A DNA stretch of 64,000 bases from Polytrichum commune (taxonomy: Eukaryota > Streptophyta > Polytrichopsida > Polytrichales > Polytrichaceae): positions 13,054,501 through 13,118,500 of the forward strand of contig OX485805.1 in assembly GCA_950295325.1 (NCBI GenBank). The letters are read 5' to 3'. Numbering within the stretch: position 1 is the first letter of the stretch; every line of letters begins with the position of its first letter. The notes under the pieces are model-generated. The model was not told the origin of the DNA and made no database searches. It saw only the letters and a program-made list of their open reading frames with translations. Positions 25,041-36,060 of the stretch are shown here, piece by piece. The position numbers and the translations under genes are program-made.

Positions 25041-25326
25041 AGATGCACATCCCTGATTGTTTTCGAACAAGTGGTTTGCCCAAGACTTCTACTCAAACAT
25101 CAGGTCTCTAAAGTGATCCGCAGTTTGCCTAAAGTCTTGAACTTGAACCAGTTATTTCTCAACCTCATGATCTGCCCCATTTGCAACTACACTAAACAAT
25201 CACACTAATGTGGATGCAAAATTAGGGTGGGAAAAAATAGCGTGAGCCACACTAGTTTACTAGTCGGGGTGGAAATAACATGCAATGATTGAAGTGATGA
25301 TTTTACAAGCCAATCCACCACACTTA

Positions 25327-26046
25327 GGGCCGCTTCACCCTATGGCCGTCCAAGTCGAGAGGCCGTGGGATGGAGTGGCCAAACTTTGTTGAGAGTCCAA
25401 AGAAATGGGCTGAAAATAGTCAATAAAATATAGTAAGTGGAGCCTTTGGTCGGGCACAGTGTGAAGCCTCCAAAGGCCAAGCCCAAAGTCCAAACCCAAA
25501 GGAGCATCGCACTTTATTCCTTGCTCAAAATAATCCCTCCAATCTAATGGCCAAGATTTTGTCAATGATTGATTTTTTTAATGAAAGAAAACCGATGGCC
25601 TCTCGACCATAGTTTGGGTTTCCATTCCCGCCCGACCCAAACTTCCTTCAAGAGGCCGTCGCCTTCTTCAAAAAGTAATCATTTAAAATTACAACAACCT
25701 TTAGACTTTAGCCACAGTGTGAAGGGTCGAGAGGCCGAACCTATGATTGTGGAGAACTGACGGTTAGTTACAAATGAACCGGTTGAGTTTGAGAAACAAC
25801 TGGTTGAAGTTCAAGACTGCAGGAAAATTACCGATCACTTTAGTCTATAGAATATACCCCAATTTAATAAAGGGAAAACTGGAGGTTGTCAACATGTAAC
25901 CGGTTGGACTTGCAAACATTAGGATCTCAACCGGTTAATTATGCCCCCAAATCTCCCCGATCACTAGGCCGAACTCTTGGTTTCTTGCAATTTGATTGGT
26001 GGAAATCGACGGCCTCTCGACCTTCGGCCATAGTGTGAAGCGCCCC
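25327..26046. mobile_element. PIF/Harbinger-like non-autonomous element, TTA target duplication
   Basis: 720 bp with long imperfect inverted ends GGGCCGCTTCACCCTATGGC and the inverse of GCCATAGTGTGAAGCGCCCC, extended by AGTCGAGAGGCC / GGCCTCTCGACC. It is flanked on both sides by TTA (25324-25326, 26047-26049), the duplication typical of PIF/Harbinger. It carries a nested hAT-like MITE (25741-25966) and no transposase. Confidence 0.82.
25741..25966 (+). mobile_element. hAT-like MITE nested in a PIF-like element
   Basis: 226-bp member of the hAT-like family, flanked by the 8-bp direct repeat GGCCGAAC (25733-25740 and 25967-25974). Four AACCGGTT-type sites lie within it. Insertion into the PIF-like element orders the two events. 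Confidence 0.82.
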
Positions 26047-26049
26047 TTA

Positions 26050-26220
26050 TATATACACACACAATATGGGCCACCATGTAGACTGAGATGGGCCATGCAG
26101 TCTGAGATCTACACATGTGGAACTCAACTGCTCGAAAGTTTATAAACTGCACAGTTCCCTACATCTGCCAACACATGCATAGTCCCACAAGGGGCCCTGA
26201 ACCGGATCACCTCCGTCCAC
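26050..26220 (-). promoter_or_regulatory. Orphan promoter of the secreted-protein family
   Basis: Aligns with the promoters of copies B (51655-51830) and C (63465-63640): GGGCCATGCAGTCTGAGATC, CACATGTGGAACTCAAC, GTGCACAGTTCCCTACA-like, CATGCATAGTCC and AGGGGCCCTGAA occur in the same order. No coding body follows on the minus strand; the PIF-like element sits where the leader and gene should begin. The CACGTG of B and C is CACATG here. Confidence 0.75.
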
Positions 26221-26394
26221 AGTCACTACAAGAAAATCGACAAACAACAACTCTGTTTACGACTGTAATTTTTGTTGTAAAGGACTACAATGACTACATT
26301 ATAGTCCGACTGAGTCATTAAACGAGTACTTGAAGACGCCCAGTCATTGATTCCATGGTCAGAATGGACAAGTTTTCTTCTAGTGAGTATCTAG

Positions 26395-26900
26395 GAAAGA
26401 GGTACATATTGCCACTGGTGGAAGGAGTACATCTACCGCCCTCATAGATATTGGCATGGGGGAAGAGGTGATGAACTTCCCAGGCCCTGTGAACCTTGGT
26501 GCCCCAGTGTGAATGGGTTGTATCTTATTAGCAACCACTTCCCAAATCGAGCGTATTCTTTGGCAGGTTACCGTACTCCTGTGTGGATGAAACATTGGTT
26601 TTACCTCGCAAAGTGTGGGGATATTATCAACGTGCCACGTGTCATGAATCCAGTGGTCGAGGGGATGGCAAAAAAACCACGTGGCGATAAAATTGAGTGC
26701 ATGTGAGTGCGAAACTGAGGGTTAAAAAGTATAGGTAATATAATCTGAGTACGGTGACTCAATGCAAGCCTTGTTGTCACAACTGAGGATGTGCACTTAT
26801 TAACCTCGCTTGCTAGGTGTGCGATTATGGTTGGCTCATGCCAAATTTGGCATGTTCATGAACCGAGCAATTAATCGTAACTTTAATTGGACTGTTGTTG
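26395..26900. repeat. Segmental duplication anchor (pairs with 52240-53130)
   Basis: Shared ordered phrases include GATGAACTTCCCAGGCCC, TGTGGGGATATTATCAACGTGCC-like, ATGAATCCAGTGGTCGAGG-like, GCCTTGTTGTCACA and GCCAAATTTGGCATGTTCA. Non-coding in both copies; marks old duplication of the interval around the secreted-protein genes. Confidence 0.7.
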
Positions 26901-26975
26901 TTATGGTGAATATATAGGCACACCTAGTACTCACGGAAAAGCCCTTGGCATCATCCAAAGTTGGGTATGGTACTA

Positions 26976-27425
26976 CAGTCCACCCTCTATAAATGTTACA
27001 CCTATAAGTGTTAACCCTCTCTAAATGTTAACTTTCTTCTACTCCCCACATATTGCACACTATAAATGTTAAACGTGTTAACTGTTAACAAAATGGTACT
27101 CCCTTCTTTGTAAATTTGACTCTATAAATGTTAACGAATGAAATACAACCATAATATGGATGATAAAAACTACATATCCAGTTACATTCCTCTCTCTCTC
27201 ACCCGTGATTTGTAAACTTGATATTGAATAAAGTTTTGATTGGGTTTGCAATTTTATGAATGGTATTCTCTCACAAGGACTCTTCATAATTTCTTGTGTT
27301 TATAAATGTTAAGATTTGTATATTGCTTAAAAAAGTAATTTTATAATTGTTAATTGTTAACACCTCTATATTAAATGTTAACTTTGATCCACTCCCGAGG
27401 GTTAACAGTTATAGAGGGTAGACTG
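26976..27425. mobile_element. pogo/Tigger-like MITE, TA target duplication
   Basis: 450 bp with inverted ends CAGTCCACCCTCTATAAATG and the inverse of AGTTATAGAGGGTAGACTG, flanked by TA on both sides. The CAGT start and TA duplication fit the Tc1/mariner-pogo group. Internal short repeats of TATAAATGTTAAC. No coding capacity. A shorter relative lies at 38998-39150. Confidence 0.75.
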
Positions 27426-27429
27426 TAGC

Positions 27430-28274
27430 TAGGTAGTTGCCTAGCATCATGGTTATTGTTGCAATTATATCTGAACCTGTTATGCTGAATCTCGTTTGGT
27501 GGTGGATTGGGGGAAGGGGGGAGTTTAGAGATCCATTTGAATTCATTGAAGAGGGAGCCACTGACCCAACTGACTGAATTCGGTTCTATCCAAGGTTTTA
27601 CGATGTTTAAATTAAATTTTAAATATTAATAAATAAATACATAAAGAAATATCTGTAAACTTGCTCTAGCTGGACTCTGAACTTCGTAACAGTCTTTTTT
27701 CTTCTTCTTCACTGCATGTCATATTTCAACAAATATATTGACTTTGCAAATCGGTGCACTCATTAATTTTTTTTACTTTTTTTCATACAATGAAAGAATT
27801 TTGTTTCATTGCCAAACAATATATAAGACCACCGAGATTTGAAGCAGAGAGTGGGGCAACTCTCTTGGGTCCCCGTGGTCAAAGCAAATGACCATAAGAA
27901 GGGTGGCAAGGAGCTTAACCACCTTGGTCAACTAAGCCAATATTAGATGCAAATTTGGTCTATTAAGTAGTTCTGAAACTGTTCAACCGGGGTCTGGAAG
28001 TAAGTCCCAAGGGTGTCCAAGTCGTCTAGAATTCCCCAACTATCCTCATAGCTGAAAGAGTCTTCAGTGTCTTCCAATGCTTTGGCCCAAGCAAGGCCAC
28101 CACCCCCTGTATCACTAAAACTTTAATTGCAATGCAGTTTACTGTCTAGCTACACATACAACACCTTGATGAACTATTTGTTAAGTACTTTGAAATTAAC
28201 TTTCACATAGAGGTGTTGTTGTTGGTACTTTGGCCTTATGCATAGCTTCAACCTTTTAGAGGCTAGAGAGTACT
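27430..28274. other. Intergenic DNA, no gene seen
   Basis: A+T-rich sequence with microsatellite-like runs. 28140-28275 matches 55420-55560 and is another anchor of the segmental duplication. No open frame of interest. Confidence 0.5.
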
Positions 28275-28276
28275 AA

Positions 28277-28644
28277 GGGCATCACCACCCATCCTCAAAA
28301 ACGGATGACCTCAACTTATATTGTGAGAGGCGGCTTGCAAAAGTGCCCCACCCATCCTGCAAAATGGATGATTTGTTGGTAGGGCCGGCTTGGAAGTTGA
28401 GGTTGGCTTGCAAATTGGGGTCATTTTGCAAGTTGGAGCTCCGCCCCCAAAACAAAAAAGGACAAACTCCATATTCCTCTCCGATTTCCAAGGTGCCAAT
28501 GAGATTCATCTTGCTTTTGTTTCTTCCTTGTTTTATCACCTTATATACAAGTCATGGGTGGGTCACTCGACTTGCAAACCGAGTGACTTGAACTTATTGT
28601 GAGGATGATCCACCCTGCATTTTGTAGGATGGGTGGTGATGCTC
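28277..28644. mobile_element. Tourist (PIF/Harbinger)-like MITE, TAA target duplication
   Basis: 368 bp with inverted ends GGGCATCACCACCCATCCT and the inverse of AGGATGGGTGGTGATGCTC, flanked by TAA (28274-28276, 28645-28647). The sister block (55545-55590) lacks the element, so the empty site is visible. The open frames across it are not genes. Confidence 0.85.
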
Positions 28645-28884
28645 TAAGCCAACTCCTGTTTGGAGAGAATGTGACTGCAAGTTTGTTTTTGGAGCACCCT
28701 CTTTGGAAAGCAGTAGCTAATCAATTGACTCATGGCGTCTTTACAACCCTCCAAACCAAGGTTTCAGGCTTTTGGGTACATAGCCCCTTCATCATGGCTG
28801 AACCGGAAGACACTTTATCAAATGTTTGTCTCCAAAGTTTCTTATTTTATGTGATGACTTTCACAATATGGAGATCATGACAAC
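28645..28884. repeat. Segmental duplication anchor (pairs with 55565-55815)
   Basis: CTCCTGTTTGGAGAGAATGTGACTGC, CTCATGGCGTCTTTACAACCCTCC and TTTCACAATATGGAGATCATGAC each have close counterparts in the second block. Non-coding. Confidence 0.65.
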
Positions 28885-29060
28885 TAGGGTAGGCGGGCTT
28901 AATTCGGTTCCTTATCTTAATCAAACACCTAGATTTGGGTGGTGGGTGGTTAGATGCACATGCAAGAATGGATATCAAAAAGATAATTATATTTTAAAAA
29001 GATTGGAGTGTGTGATCAAGATTTGTTAGTCACTTTAGGCTTCAAAATCCCCATAATTGG
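28885..29060 (+). repeat. Dispersed repeat R1, truncated copy
   Basis: Starts GGGTAGGCGGGCTTAATTCGG and matches the first half of 10248-10617. It begins where block 1 departs from block 2, as the first part of a 2-kb insertion that also includes the next two elements. Confidence 0.6.
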
Positions 29061-29213
29061 AGAGGTGTATTTGACTTTCTTGTGGCCCATTGTTGGTAGA
29101 TTTTGATAATTTGTAACAATCCAAGATTAGTTCCACAACTCCCTAGTACTGATCTTGGCTTCTTCAGTTACATTTGCAGATACACAAGAACTTCAACCTC
29201 ACATTTTCAAGTA

Positions 29214-30159
29214 GTACCGTACGTTAAGGGCAGCTTCGGCACAAAATACTTCTAAAAATAGACGCCGAAAACTTTGGAATATTATTGGCATTTTTTGCCG
29301 AATATAAAATTAATTATTTTTCAAAATTGCCAAAAAGTAAGAAATTTTTACTTCTCACTAGAGTTTTACTTACAGTGGAAGCATATGTGAATTTTGAAAG
29401 AGAGAAGGTGCTCCTTTTGTAATCAAGCTCACTTACATTAGTCCACAAAGAATATGGGTTAAGAAGTAGCAAGACTCTAGGTGAGGCTTTTCAAATGTGT
29501 TGTACACAAATTTTTGGAGTCCAATTGAGCATAGAAGATGAAGTTTTATAGAATTTTGTCCAACTAACAAAAGTTGAGAAATCAATCCTTCTTCCACCTC
29601 CAATAAGTTCTGTGTCAAAATAAGTCTTTATGCAAAAGATATGGACAAAACATTGCAGCTGTGTAAAGATCAAAAAATTAAAATGCGTTCATAACAGTTT
29701 TTCGGAGCTCATTTGTGCATACAAGATCAACTTTTTTGGAATTTTGTTGGTCTAAGAAAAGTTTACAAATCAAGTAATCTTTCACCTCCAACAAATTTTA
29801 TGTCATTTGAAGACTCTATGCAAAAGTTATGCGTGTTATAAAAATGAAGTCTAACTCGGTGCTTCACCTCAAAGTTTACATATCCCATATGCATTGTTGA
29901 ACACAACTCCACTCTACTTGCATAAAGCACAGAGCATTCTCTACTCTTCACTCACATCTTACTTGTCATTCAATGCAAGAGAGATGTACAAGATATAAGC
30001 TTAAATAGAAAATAGAAAATGAATTTAAGCTGAATTTTAAAAATTAATTTTTTTTTCCCGAAAATATGAATATACTATTTCTAGGTGCCGAACACTATTT
30101 TTTTACTTTTAATAATTATTCGGCAAGAGAGCGCCGAAGCTGCCCTTAACGTACGGTAC
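29214..30159. mobile_element. TIR element with 27-bp perfect inverted ends
   Basis: The arms at 29214-29240 and 30133-30159 are exact inverse copies (they begin GTACCGTACG and continue TTAAGGGCAGCTTCGGC). About 946 bp, internally A+T-rich, without a credible protein. TTAA lies within each arm, so a PIF-like (TTA) or other boundary inside the palindrome cannot be excluded. The right end was interrupted by the pogo-like element that starts inside the last four bases. Confidence 0.75.
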
Positions 30160-30865
30160 AGTAACCTCCCGCTTAAGTACACACCCGTTTAAGTACGCAT
30201 CCCAGTTAAGTACGCATTTTTTGGCAAAAAATTTAGGGTTCAAGATTTATTAGTTGAACATGTCGTGAATCGTCATTTGGCATAAGTTTTGAAGTTTTTT
30301 GCGTTTGGCTCTGAGGTTGACTCCTCGGATCTTGCTCTGAAATGATTCAAATGATTTCTTAAGGCCATCAAAAATTTCCTCTGCTTTTGCTTGAACTTCA
30401 AGGGAGAGCAACTAATCCTCGATGTCAAGAACCTGCTTATAAAGAGAGTCAAAACCTCTAGAATATAACTCCGTTTTGTAAACCAACATTCAGTTCCTGA
30501 GTGTTAACATCGCCTTCACTAACGATGTACTCTCGGGCTAGAGCCCTTTTACTCGAAGTATTTGTTCTGCTAAGCTTCAAGATGATTTCGCAACGTTGAT
30601 GCTCATTGAGACGCTTTCCGTTTGGTTTCTTCGACATTGTAGCGAAACACAAGCGATTTGGAAAACCTTAAACCCTAAAGTACACACCTACCGGCTATAG
30701 CGAAACACAAGCGATAGTGATTTGGGAAACCCTAAATCCTAAAGTATGCACCTACCAACTATAACGAAACACAAGCAATTTGGGAAACCCTAAAGTACGC
30801 ACCTACCAGCTAAGTACGCACAAACTGCGCATGTTCAAGTTGCGTACTTAAGCGGGAAGTTGCTG
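30159..30865 (-). mobile_element. pogo/Tigger-like element with transposase remnant
   Basis: 707 bp with inverted ends CAGTAACCTCCCGCTTAAG and the inverse of CTTAAGCGGGAAGTTGCTG, flanked by TA (30157-30158, 30866-30867). On the minus strand it holds the start of a transposase and, further down, a long open piece (30240-30440) that may be its C-terminal tail. The middle, including the catalytic DDE domain, is deleted, so the copy is non-autonomous. Confidence 0.82.
30458..30637 (-). pseudogene. N-terminal fragment of a pogo/Tigger transposase
   Basis: Begins MSKKPNGKRLNEHQRCEII and continues through LKLSRTNTSSKRALAREYIV. The pattern (basic start, NEHQRCEII, then S.RALAREYIVSEGDV) is that of the CENP-B/psq-type helix-turn-helix that binds transposon ends. 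After SEGDV the frame passes a deletion junction and stops after about 15 unrelated residues. The catalytic domain is absent. It lies inside a TA-flanked inverted-repeat element, which supports the assignment. Confidence 0.7.
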
Positions 30866-30899
30866 TACAAGGTCCTCAACAACAAAAAGTAACAAAGAA

Positions 30900-32098
30900 G
30901 GCCCAGTTGAGATTTAACCAGCTAAAAGCCATCACTCTCCAAACAAATAGGGATGAGTCACTTAACCTACACCTACAACATGAAACTTTGCAGAGCAACC
31001 TTGGCAAGTGGATATAGAAGAAGATGGGCATGTTTGATCATGGACCCCACGATTGGTATGAAGTGCACCATCTGATGTCAAGATGTAAATACTCCAGATC
31101 TACTTATGAAAAATGACTTCATTGCACATGTGAATTGATTCTTTAATTCTTTAATTTTTTTTGGTAGCAAACAAGTCCTCCATTGTGAGTGAACAAAGTA
31201 CTTGAATGACAAGCTTAGTTGGTGACTTCATTACATGTTGGAGTAATATGGCTTGGGATTCATGGCATCTATGTAAACTCCTCTATCGTAGATGAAGGGG
31301 CTTCAAGCCTTCAATATAAAAAGTCCCCTACAAGATTGAGGGCCCATTCATTTCAACTCAACACCACTACACTAATTTAGGATCTCTCACTCTATTTCTA
31401 GAGTTAAAATCATGGATAATTAGTCATCTACATGTTCTAATATAATTTTTTTGCGACATGTGAGTTTTACATAGTCACCATGCCCATTGATACAATTTCG
31501 CGTATGCAAATTCCCGTATTATATGGCCTTGATTATAATCACTTATAATGTATTTTAGTCCAATCTTGAGTGATATAATTTTTTTAATGTAGGAAACTCT
31601 TGTAAGTCTTCTAACATGCCAACAATGTAATTATATATAGAAAATGAATATACCTTGAAGCATATAATTGCATTAAGTACCTAATTACCATAGGCCAAAC
31701 TACCCTTAATAAAAAATTAATATTTTTTAAAATTATAAATAAAACAATGCCAATGACTTTCCAATTTGGTTGGAGGCAACTACTCGTGTGGATCTTTTAA
31801 AATCAGACACTCTACAAGGTTAAAAAATATATTTAAAAAAATGATATACGTTGTGGAATTTTAAAATAAAATAAAATATGCAACCTAAATTTTTCTACAA
31901 CTCATTTTATTTAATTTGGTCTTCACCCTACTTTTTGGTCCTTTATTTTTGTATAATTTAATGTAATTTTTAAAAAGGCCATCCTCTAAGCCGTTTTAAT
32001 GTCAATGCCCCTTTGCGTATATTATGGGAGTTGCGTACCCGGGGATACAATATCAAGACTAGAACCGAATTTTGACAAGATTCTCAATGGCTTTGTAC
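30900..32098. other. Intergenic DNA, no gene seen
   Basis: 30900-30990 matches 55815-55905 (GGATGAGTCACTTAACCTACACC) and closes the 2-kb insertion described above. The rest is A+T-rich and holds nothing I can identify. Confidence 0.5.
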
Positions 32099-32323
32099 CA
32101 GGGCTCGAGGATAACCAACGGTTAGTTATAGATGAACCGGTTAAGTTTGAGAAATAATTGGTTGAAGTTTGAGACTTCAGGAGAATTACCGATCATTTTA
32201 GAGGAATCTATAGAATATACCTCAAATGAATAAAGCAAAACCGGAAGTTGTCAACATGTAACCGGTTGGATTTAGAATCACTAGGATCTTGACCGACTAT
32301 GCCCAAAAACTTCCCGGTCACTG
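32099..32323 (+). mobile_element. hAT-like MITE with 8-bp target duplication
   Basis: 225 bp, flanked by the perfect 8-bp repeat CTTTGTAC (32091-32098 and 32324-32331). Ends are CAGGGCTCGAGGATAACC and ACTTCCCGGTCACTG, more decayed than in sister copies. Internal sequence is collinear with 25741-25966. Confidence 0.85.
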
Positions 32324-32759
32324 CTTTGTACTATAAATCTGTGCAAGGTAGTGCTTCCCTTAAACCATAAAAGGGCTAAGTTACTACAGATAATCTGCTG
32401 CAGACTTCTGATGATTACTGCAGTCATTGTTACACATGTACCACACTTATACGAAATTGCATAACTTACCTGAAATGGGTCTGTCTACCTTAAATGCATC
32501 AGAGATTATGGGCTTCCACTCTTTGGTTGCAGGTAGGGTCTTAGGTCTATCAACAGACGGAAATATCAATTCTTAGTCACAGTGGAGTTGTTAAAGTGTA
32601 CTCATCAGCCGGCCCTGATTCAGTGGAAAGACTATTCTAAACCTTATTTGGTTGGCAGCTGTTGTAGGCATTCCACATTCCTAGATTCCATTTCGGATTG
32701 ACTTTCATAAATCTGCACTGGTCCCTGGAAATCGTTGGTTTTGAGGAAAAACTAATTTC

Positions 32760-33130
32760 AAATAACCTACCCAGGCCTACCATATGTGTACATAGGTTGC
32801 AGTCTTTTCAATCTCTTTGTGAACTTGGCCATACGTTGCATTTGTTCATCGCAAGGCATTGAGGTGGAGTCGTAGGCCTAATTCATTCTCTGAACAGATA
32901 GAAAAAGTCAGCGCTTGAGGAGGTGAATTACCGGCATTGCTCATCTTGATCCATGTGGCAGATGTCAACGTGGACAGGAGCCAAGGATATGGCATTGGCA
33001 CCCACAGGGCTGGGAAAGTTGCGAAGAGCACATGCAATGGTTACGCTTGTCTCCCCCCCCCAAAAAAATAGAAAAACCAAAAGACAAGAAAAGGAGTACC
33101 CCTGCACTGTGCCTAAGAATGACACGGCAT
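32760..33130. repeat. Upstream region of secreted-protein gene A; segmental anchor (pairs with 58850-59350)
   Basis: CATATGTGTACATAGGTTGCAGTCTT, GGCATTGAGGTGGAGTC, CAGATAGAAAAAGTCAGC and GCACTGTGCCTAA occur in the same order in both copies. It is the 5' flank of gene A here, whereas in block 2 no gene follows. No TATA box stands out. Confidence 0.7.
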
Positions 33131-33178
33131 TATGCTTCTCCTTCCAGTCATCACCATCTTCTTCTTCTATTGTTTATC

Positions 33179-33550
33179 ATGGCGTCCTCTGCAGCAAAGA
33201 CTGGTCTCATATTCATGCTCCTGCTGGCTGCAGTGGTGGCAGCCCATGGCCACAAAGTCTCTTGCAAAAACAACTCCCCTGTCCCCGTTAATGCCAACGG
33301 CATTGAGATCGGGGTGGGATTGGAAGTCGAGATCGACGTGGTGGCAACCCTTGTTGTGGATGCCGTCAACAAGTTCGGGAAAGTGGGGACATGCTCTTGC
33401 ATTGTGCCCGCGGATGTGACTGCGCTGGTGTTTGTGTACGTGAATGGCAGCATTCAAGTGAAAGTGGCCGCCGTCAGCAGCGTGGTGGGGGATTTGTTGC
33501 ACACGGTGGTGGGCCTCGTCCTGTGCGTGATCAAATCCATCCTTTACTAA
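33179..33550 (+). CDS. Small secreted protein, copy A
   Basis: A 123-residue protein with a clear signal peptide: MASSAAKTGLIFMLLLAAVV, then AAHG, with predicted cleavage near residue 24. The mature part is about 100 residues, begins HKVSCKNNSPVPVN, and alternates short polar and Val/Ile-rich stretches, suggesting a beta-rich secreted domain. It has four cysteines (one near residue 28, a CSC pair in the middle, one near the C-terminus). The body ADVTALVFVYVNGSIQVKVA is strongly conserved in copies B and C. I do not recognise the family; a distant tie to Ole e 1/phylloplanin-like secreted proteins is only a guess. The ATG at 33179 is chosen because it starts the signal peptide and aligns with the paralogues; the open frame continues upstream without homology. 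Single exon. Confidence 0.82.
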   Translation: MASSAAKTGLIFMLLLAAVVAAHGHKVSCKNNSPVPVNANGIEIGVGLEVEIDVVATLVVDAVNKFGKVGTCSCIVPADVTALVFVYVNGSIQVKVAAVSSVVGDLLHTVVGLVLCVIKSILY

Positions 33551-33719
33551 ATGTTGACAACAGAAACTACAGCTATGACAGGTAAATAATCATGCAAACA
33601 ACTTCACTGGAAACATAATCTTTTACAGATTCTTGTCTGAGTTTAATTGATCCCGTTGCTTAAACAATCTTGAGATGGAAATTGGTTCATCGCCTCTTCT
33701 TCTGTCCAGCCAATTAAGT

Positions 33720-34130
33720 ATGAGTGGTTTGAGCGCACTGATCTAAATCGGACGTCTGGCTGTTCATGACAGGTGTTGTAGCTGTGGCTAAACCGGCCTT
33801 GATCAAGCAGCATTATATATCACGCGTGTAGTGGCAGTACATAAACCCATATTTTTCTCTTTGGCACATAAACTTTACAGTGAACATATGATGATCAATA
33901 GAATTGCCTGTTGCATCTGGAGATGGCGATCCGTTGACTCCATGTGGCTATTTTAGAGGCTAGATGCAAGCCAAGTTTTTTCTGTATCATTTGTATATAA
34001 ACCATGTTGATATATATCAGCTCTTCCATAGAAGAGCTTGAGTAAAGGTGTTGGTGATCTTTATATAAATGAATCTCTGGATTGATTCTGTTGGAACTAT
34101 AGTTTCCACTGGAATTTGTTGTATTCTGAT
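33720..34130 (+). repeat. Left arm of inverted duplication downstream of gene A
   Basis: The inverse is found at 35480-35840: GAGCGCACTGATCTAAATCGG, TGACAGGTGTTGTAGCTGTGGC, TCTGGAGATGGCGATCC and TATAGTTTCCACTGGAA all have inverse counterparts. The arms are diverged, so the event is old. Confidence 0.7.
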
Positions 34131-35330
34131 CATGCACATGCAGTCACCATGAACATATGGAATAATTTACTTACGTTTGCAGATCGACGCCATATAGCAT
34201 GCGCAATGACGTGTGCAATTACAGGCATGAGTACTTGATGCCTGGTACATACTCATGCATCAAATATGTCCCAGGTATACATACATGCATGCATACATAC
34301 ATGTGGAATTACATACATACAACTGATTACTCTAGTGCATCCAAACCACTACAGAACCAGGGACCCTAGGTGCCAATCCAAATATTCTGCTCAAACAAGT
34401 CGTACATGTGCAGATTTTCAACAAACCACTGGCAATACGAGTAGTCTGAAGCCACTAATTCTTACTGAACCCAAGCATGATTTAACTTGGCAGAAATTCT
34501 AGCATGCTATTTTTTCGAAAGTTTTAATAGCTATCAATAAATCTCCAAATGTGGGCCTTTCGTTGTCTCACACTATTAGGAAAAAAACATAAGACAAACA
34601 AATGCAGGCTTTTCAGAAGACTCTCGTGCCACATCTTGTCATCAATTCCCAAAGCCAACGTTCCATATGTTTGCATTAGTCAGGTGACCTTTCACCATTA
34701 AAAACTGCATCATAATCACTTGGTCAAGAAACTCACATCACTCCTATCATCACACAATGCTTGATTTATTCGCCAAAGCTGCCAAGTGATGAATTGGATA
34801 TAGTTGCTATGATAAAGCTTTAATTGAAGGTGAATAAAGTCACTATCGAGCTTGGACTCGCACGGAGCACATAGCATTGTTTCAGATTCAACACAAATCC
34901 ACTTCAAGCGCTGACTTACAAGTACAATGTCGAGATCAATACATTGTATATGAACTTAGTTGGATATGTGAGTGGTGCAAAATCATGCAACTTTCTATTG
35001 TACGCCACTATCAAGTGGGATTACTGGTGTCACTCATAGTTTCAAACTTTGCATCGGTTGCAGACATATATATTCAAGCTGGTCGGCAACACAGTAAACT
35101 CAGTGTTGAAAGGAGGAGCAACTTTGAATTCACCGAAAGAAGTGAAATTGTCAACAGCCTAATATTGTAGTAACTTGTAAACTTAGTGTTTGAATTTCAG
35201 GTTCTTTTCTCAATATTTCTTAGCTGAATTGAAGGTTCATCACATACAAGACTGTGATTCAATGGAGCCAATTTTGATAACCAAAACAGCTGAGTAGTAA
35301 CTACTCTAGGAGGCAAGTACATGCACCTTA
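34130..35330. repeat. Segmental duplication anchor (pairs with 60180-61940 and 49990-50560)
   Basis: Shared phrases include GGCATGAGTACTTGATGCCTGGTAC, CACTACAGAACCAGGGA, TTCACCATTAAAAACTGCAT, TCATCACACAATGCTTGATTTA and AGCTTGGACTCGCA. Three copies exist in the window; that at 60180 is longest. No coding potential. Where the 61463-61851 MITE sits in the other copy, this one is uninterrupted (about 35208-35230). Confidence 0.75.
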
Positions 35331-35479
35331 ACAAGTATATATGTATACTCATGCCGATAACTGCATAGGCCAGAGTAAGGGCTGCGTAAAAATCATGGCA
35401 TCAATCTCCATACATGAGTAATTCCACATGTTCATGGTCGCCATGATCAGAATATTCCAACATATTCCAGTGCAGATTA

Positions 35480-36060
35480 AACCTCCAACAGAAACATTCC
35501 AGTGTATCGTTTTATTCAAAGACCACCAACACCTTACTCAACTCCTCCACAGAGAATTGAAGATGATATCAGCATGGTTAATCTACACCAGTTGACAGAG
35601 AAAAAAATTGGCTTGCATCCAGCCTCTACAAAAGCCACATGGAGTTCGATCACTATCTCCAGCTGCTACATCCATTGGACAATTTTACTATTGACCACTG
35701 TGAAAAGAATATCCACTGGAACCATCGGGTCGATCAATAACGCTTCTTGATCCTTGCTGCTGGTTCGAACTTCAGCCACTGTGACACCTGTCATTGGTTG
35801 AACGACGACGGTTTTAGATCAGCACTCTCAAAGCATGACAGGGCAAATTCTTCAGGGAAACACCAATTTCAATCTCAAGATTATTTAGAGCAGCACGATC
35901 AGTCAAAAGCTGACAAGAATCCGTTAAAAAACCCTGAGTGCAGGTGATCTTCACAACTTTCCCAGCCTTGTCGGTGAATCAGTTCAATGTTCATCGCCAG
36001 GGCTTAAGATAATTAATCTCCTGTCCGTGTCGACATGCATCAAGAATTTCTGCCACGCGG
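35480..36060 (-). pseudogene. Decayed secreted-protein gene in the right arm of the inverted duplication
   Basis: On the minus strand near 35945-35985 the translation reads TDKAGKVVKITC, matching VDKAGKAVKGKC of copies B and C. Just upstream MNIELI, in another frame, matches the preceding residues, so the copy carries at least one frameshift plus stops. The flank 35480-35840 is the inverse of the DNA downstream of gene A. It is therefore a dead fourth member of the family. No signal peptide can be traced. Confidence 0.7.

Noticed and set aside
28282-28880. Frames of 60-93 codons around 28.3-28.9 kb
   Set aside because: They lie within a Tourist-like MITE and the neighbouring segmental-duplication anchor, which is not open in the sister copy.
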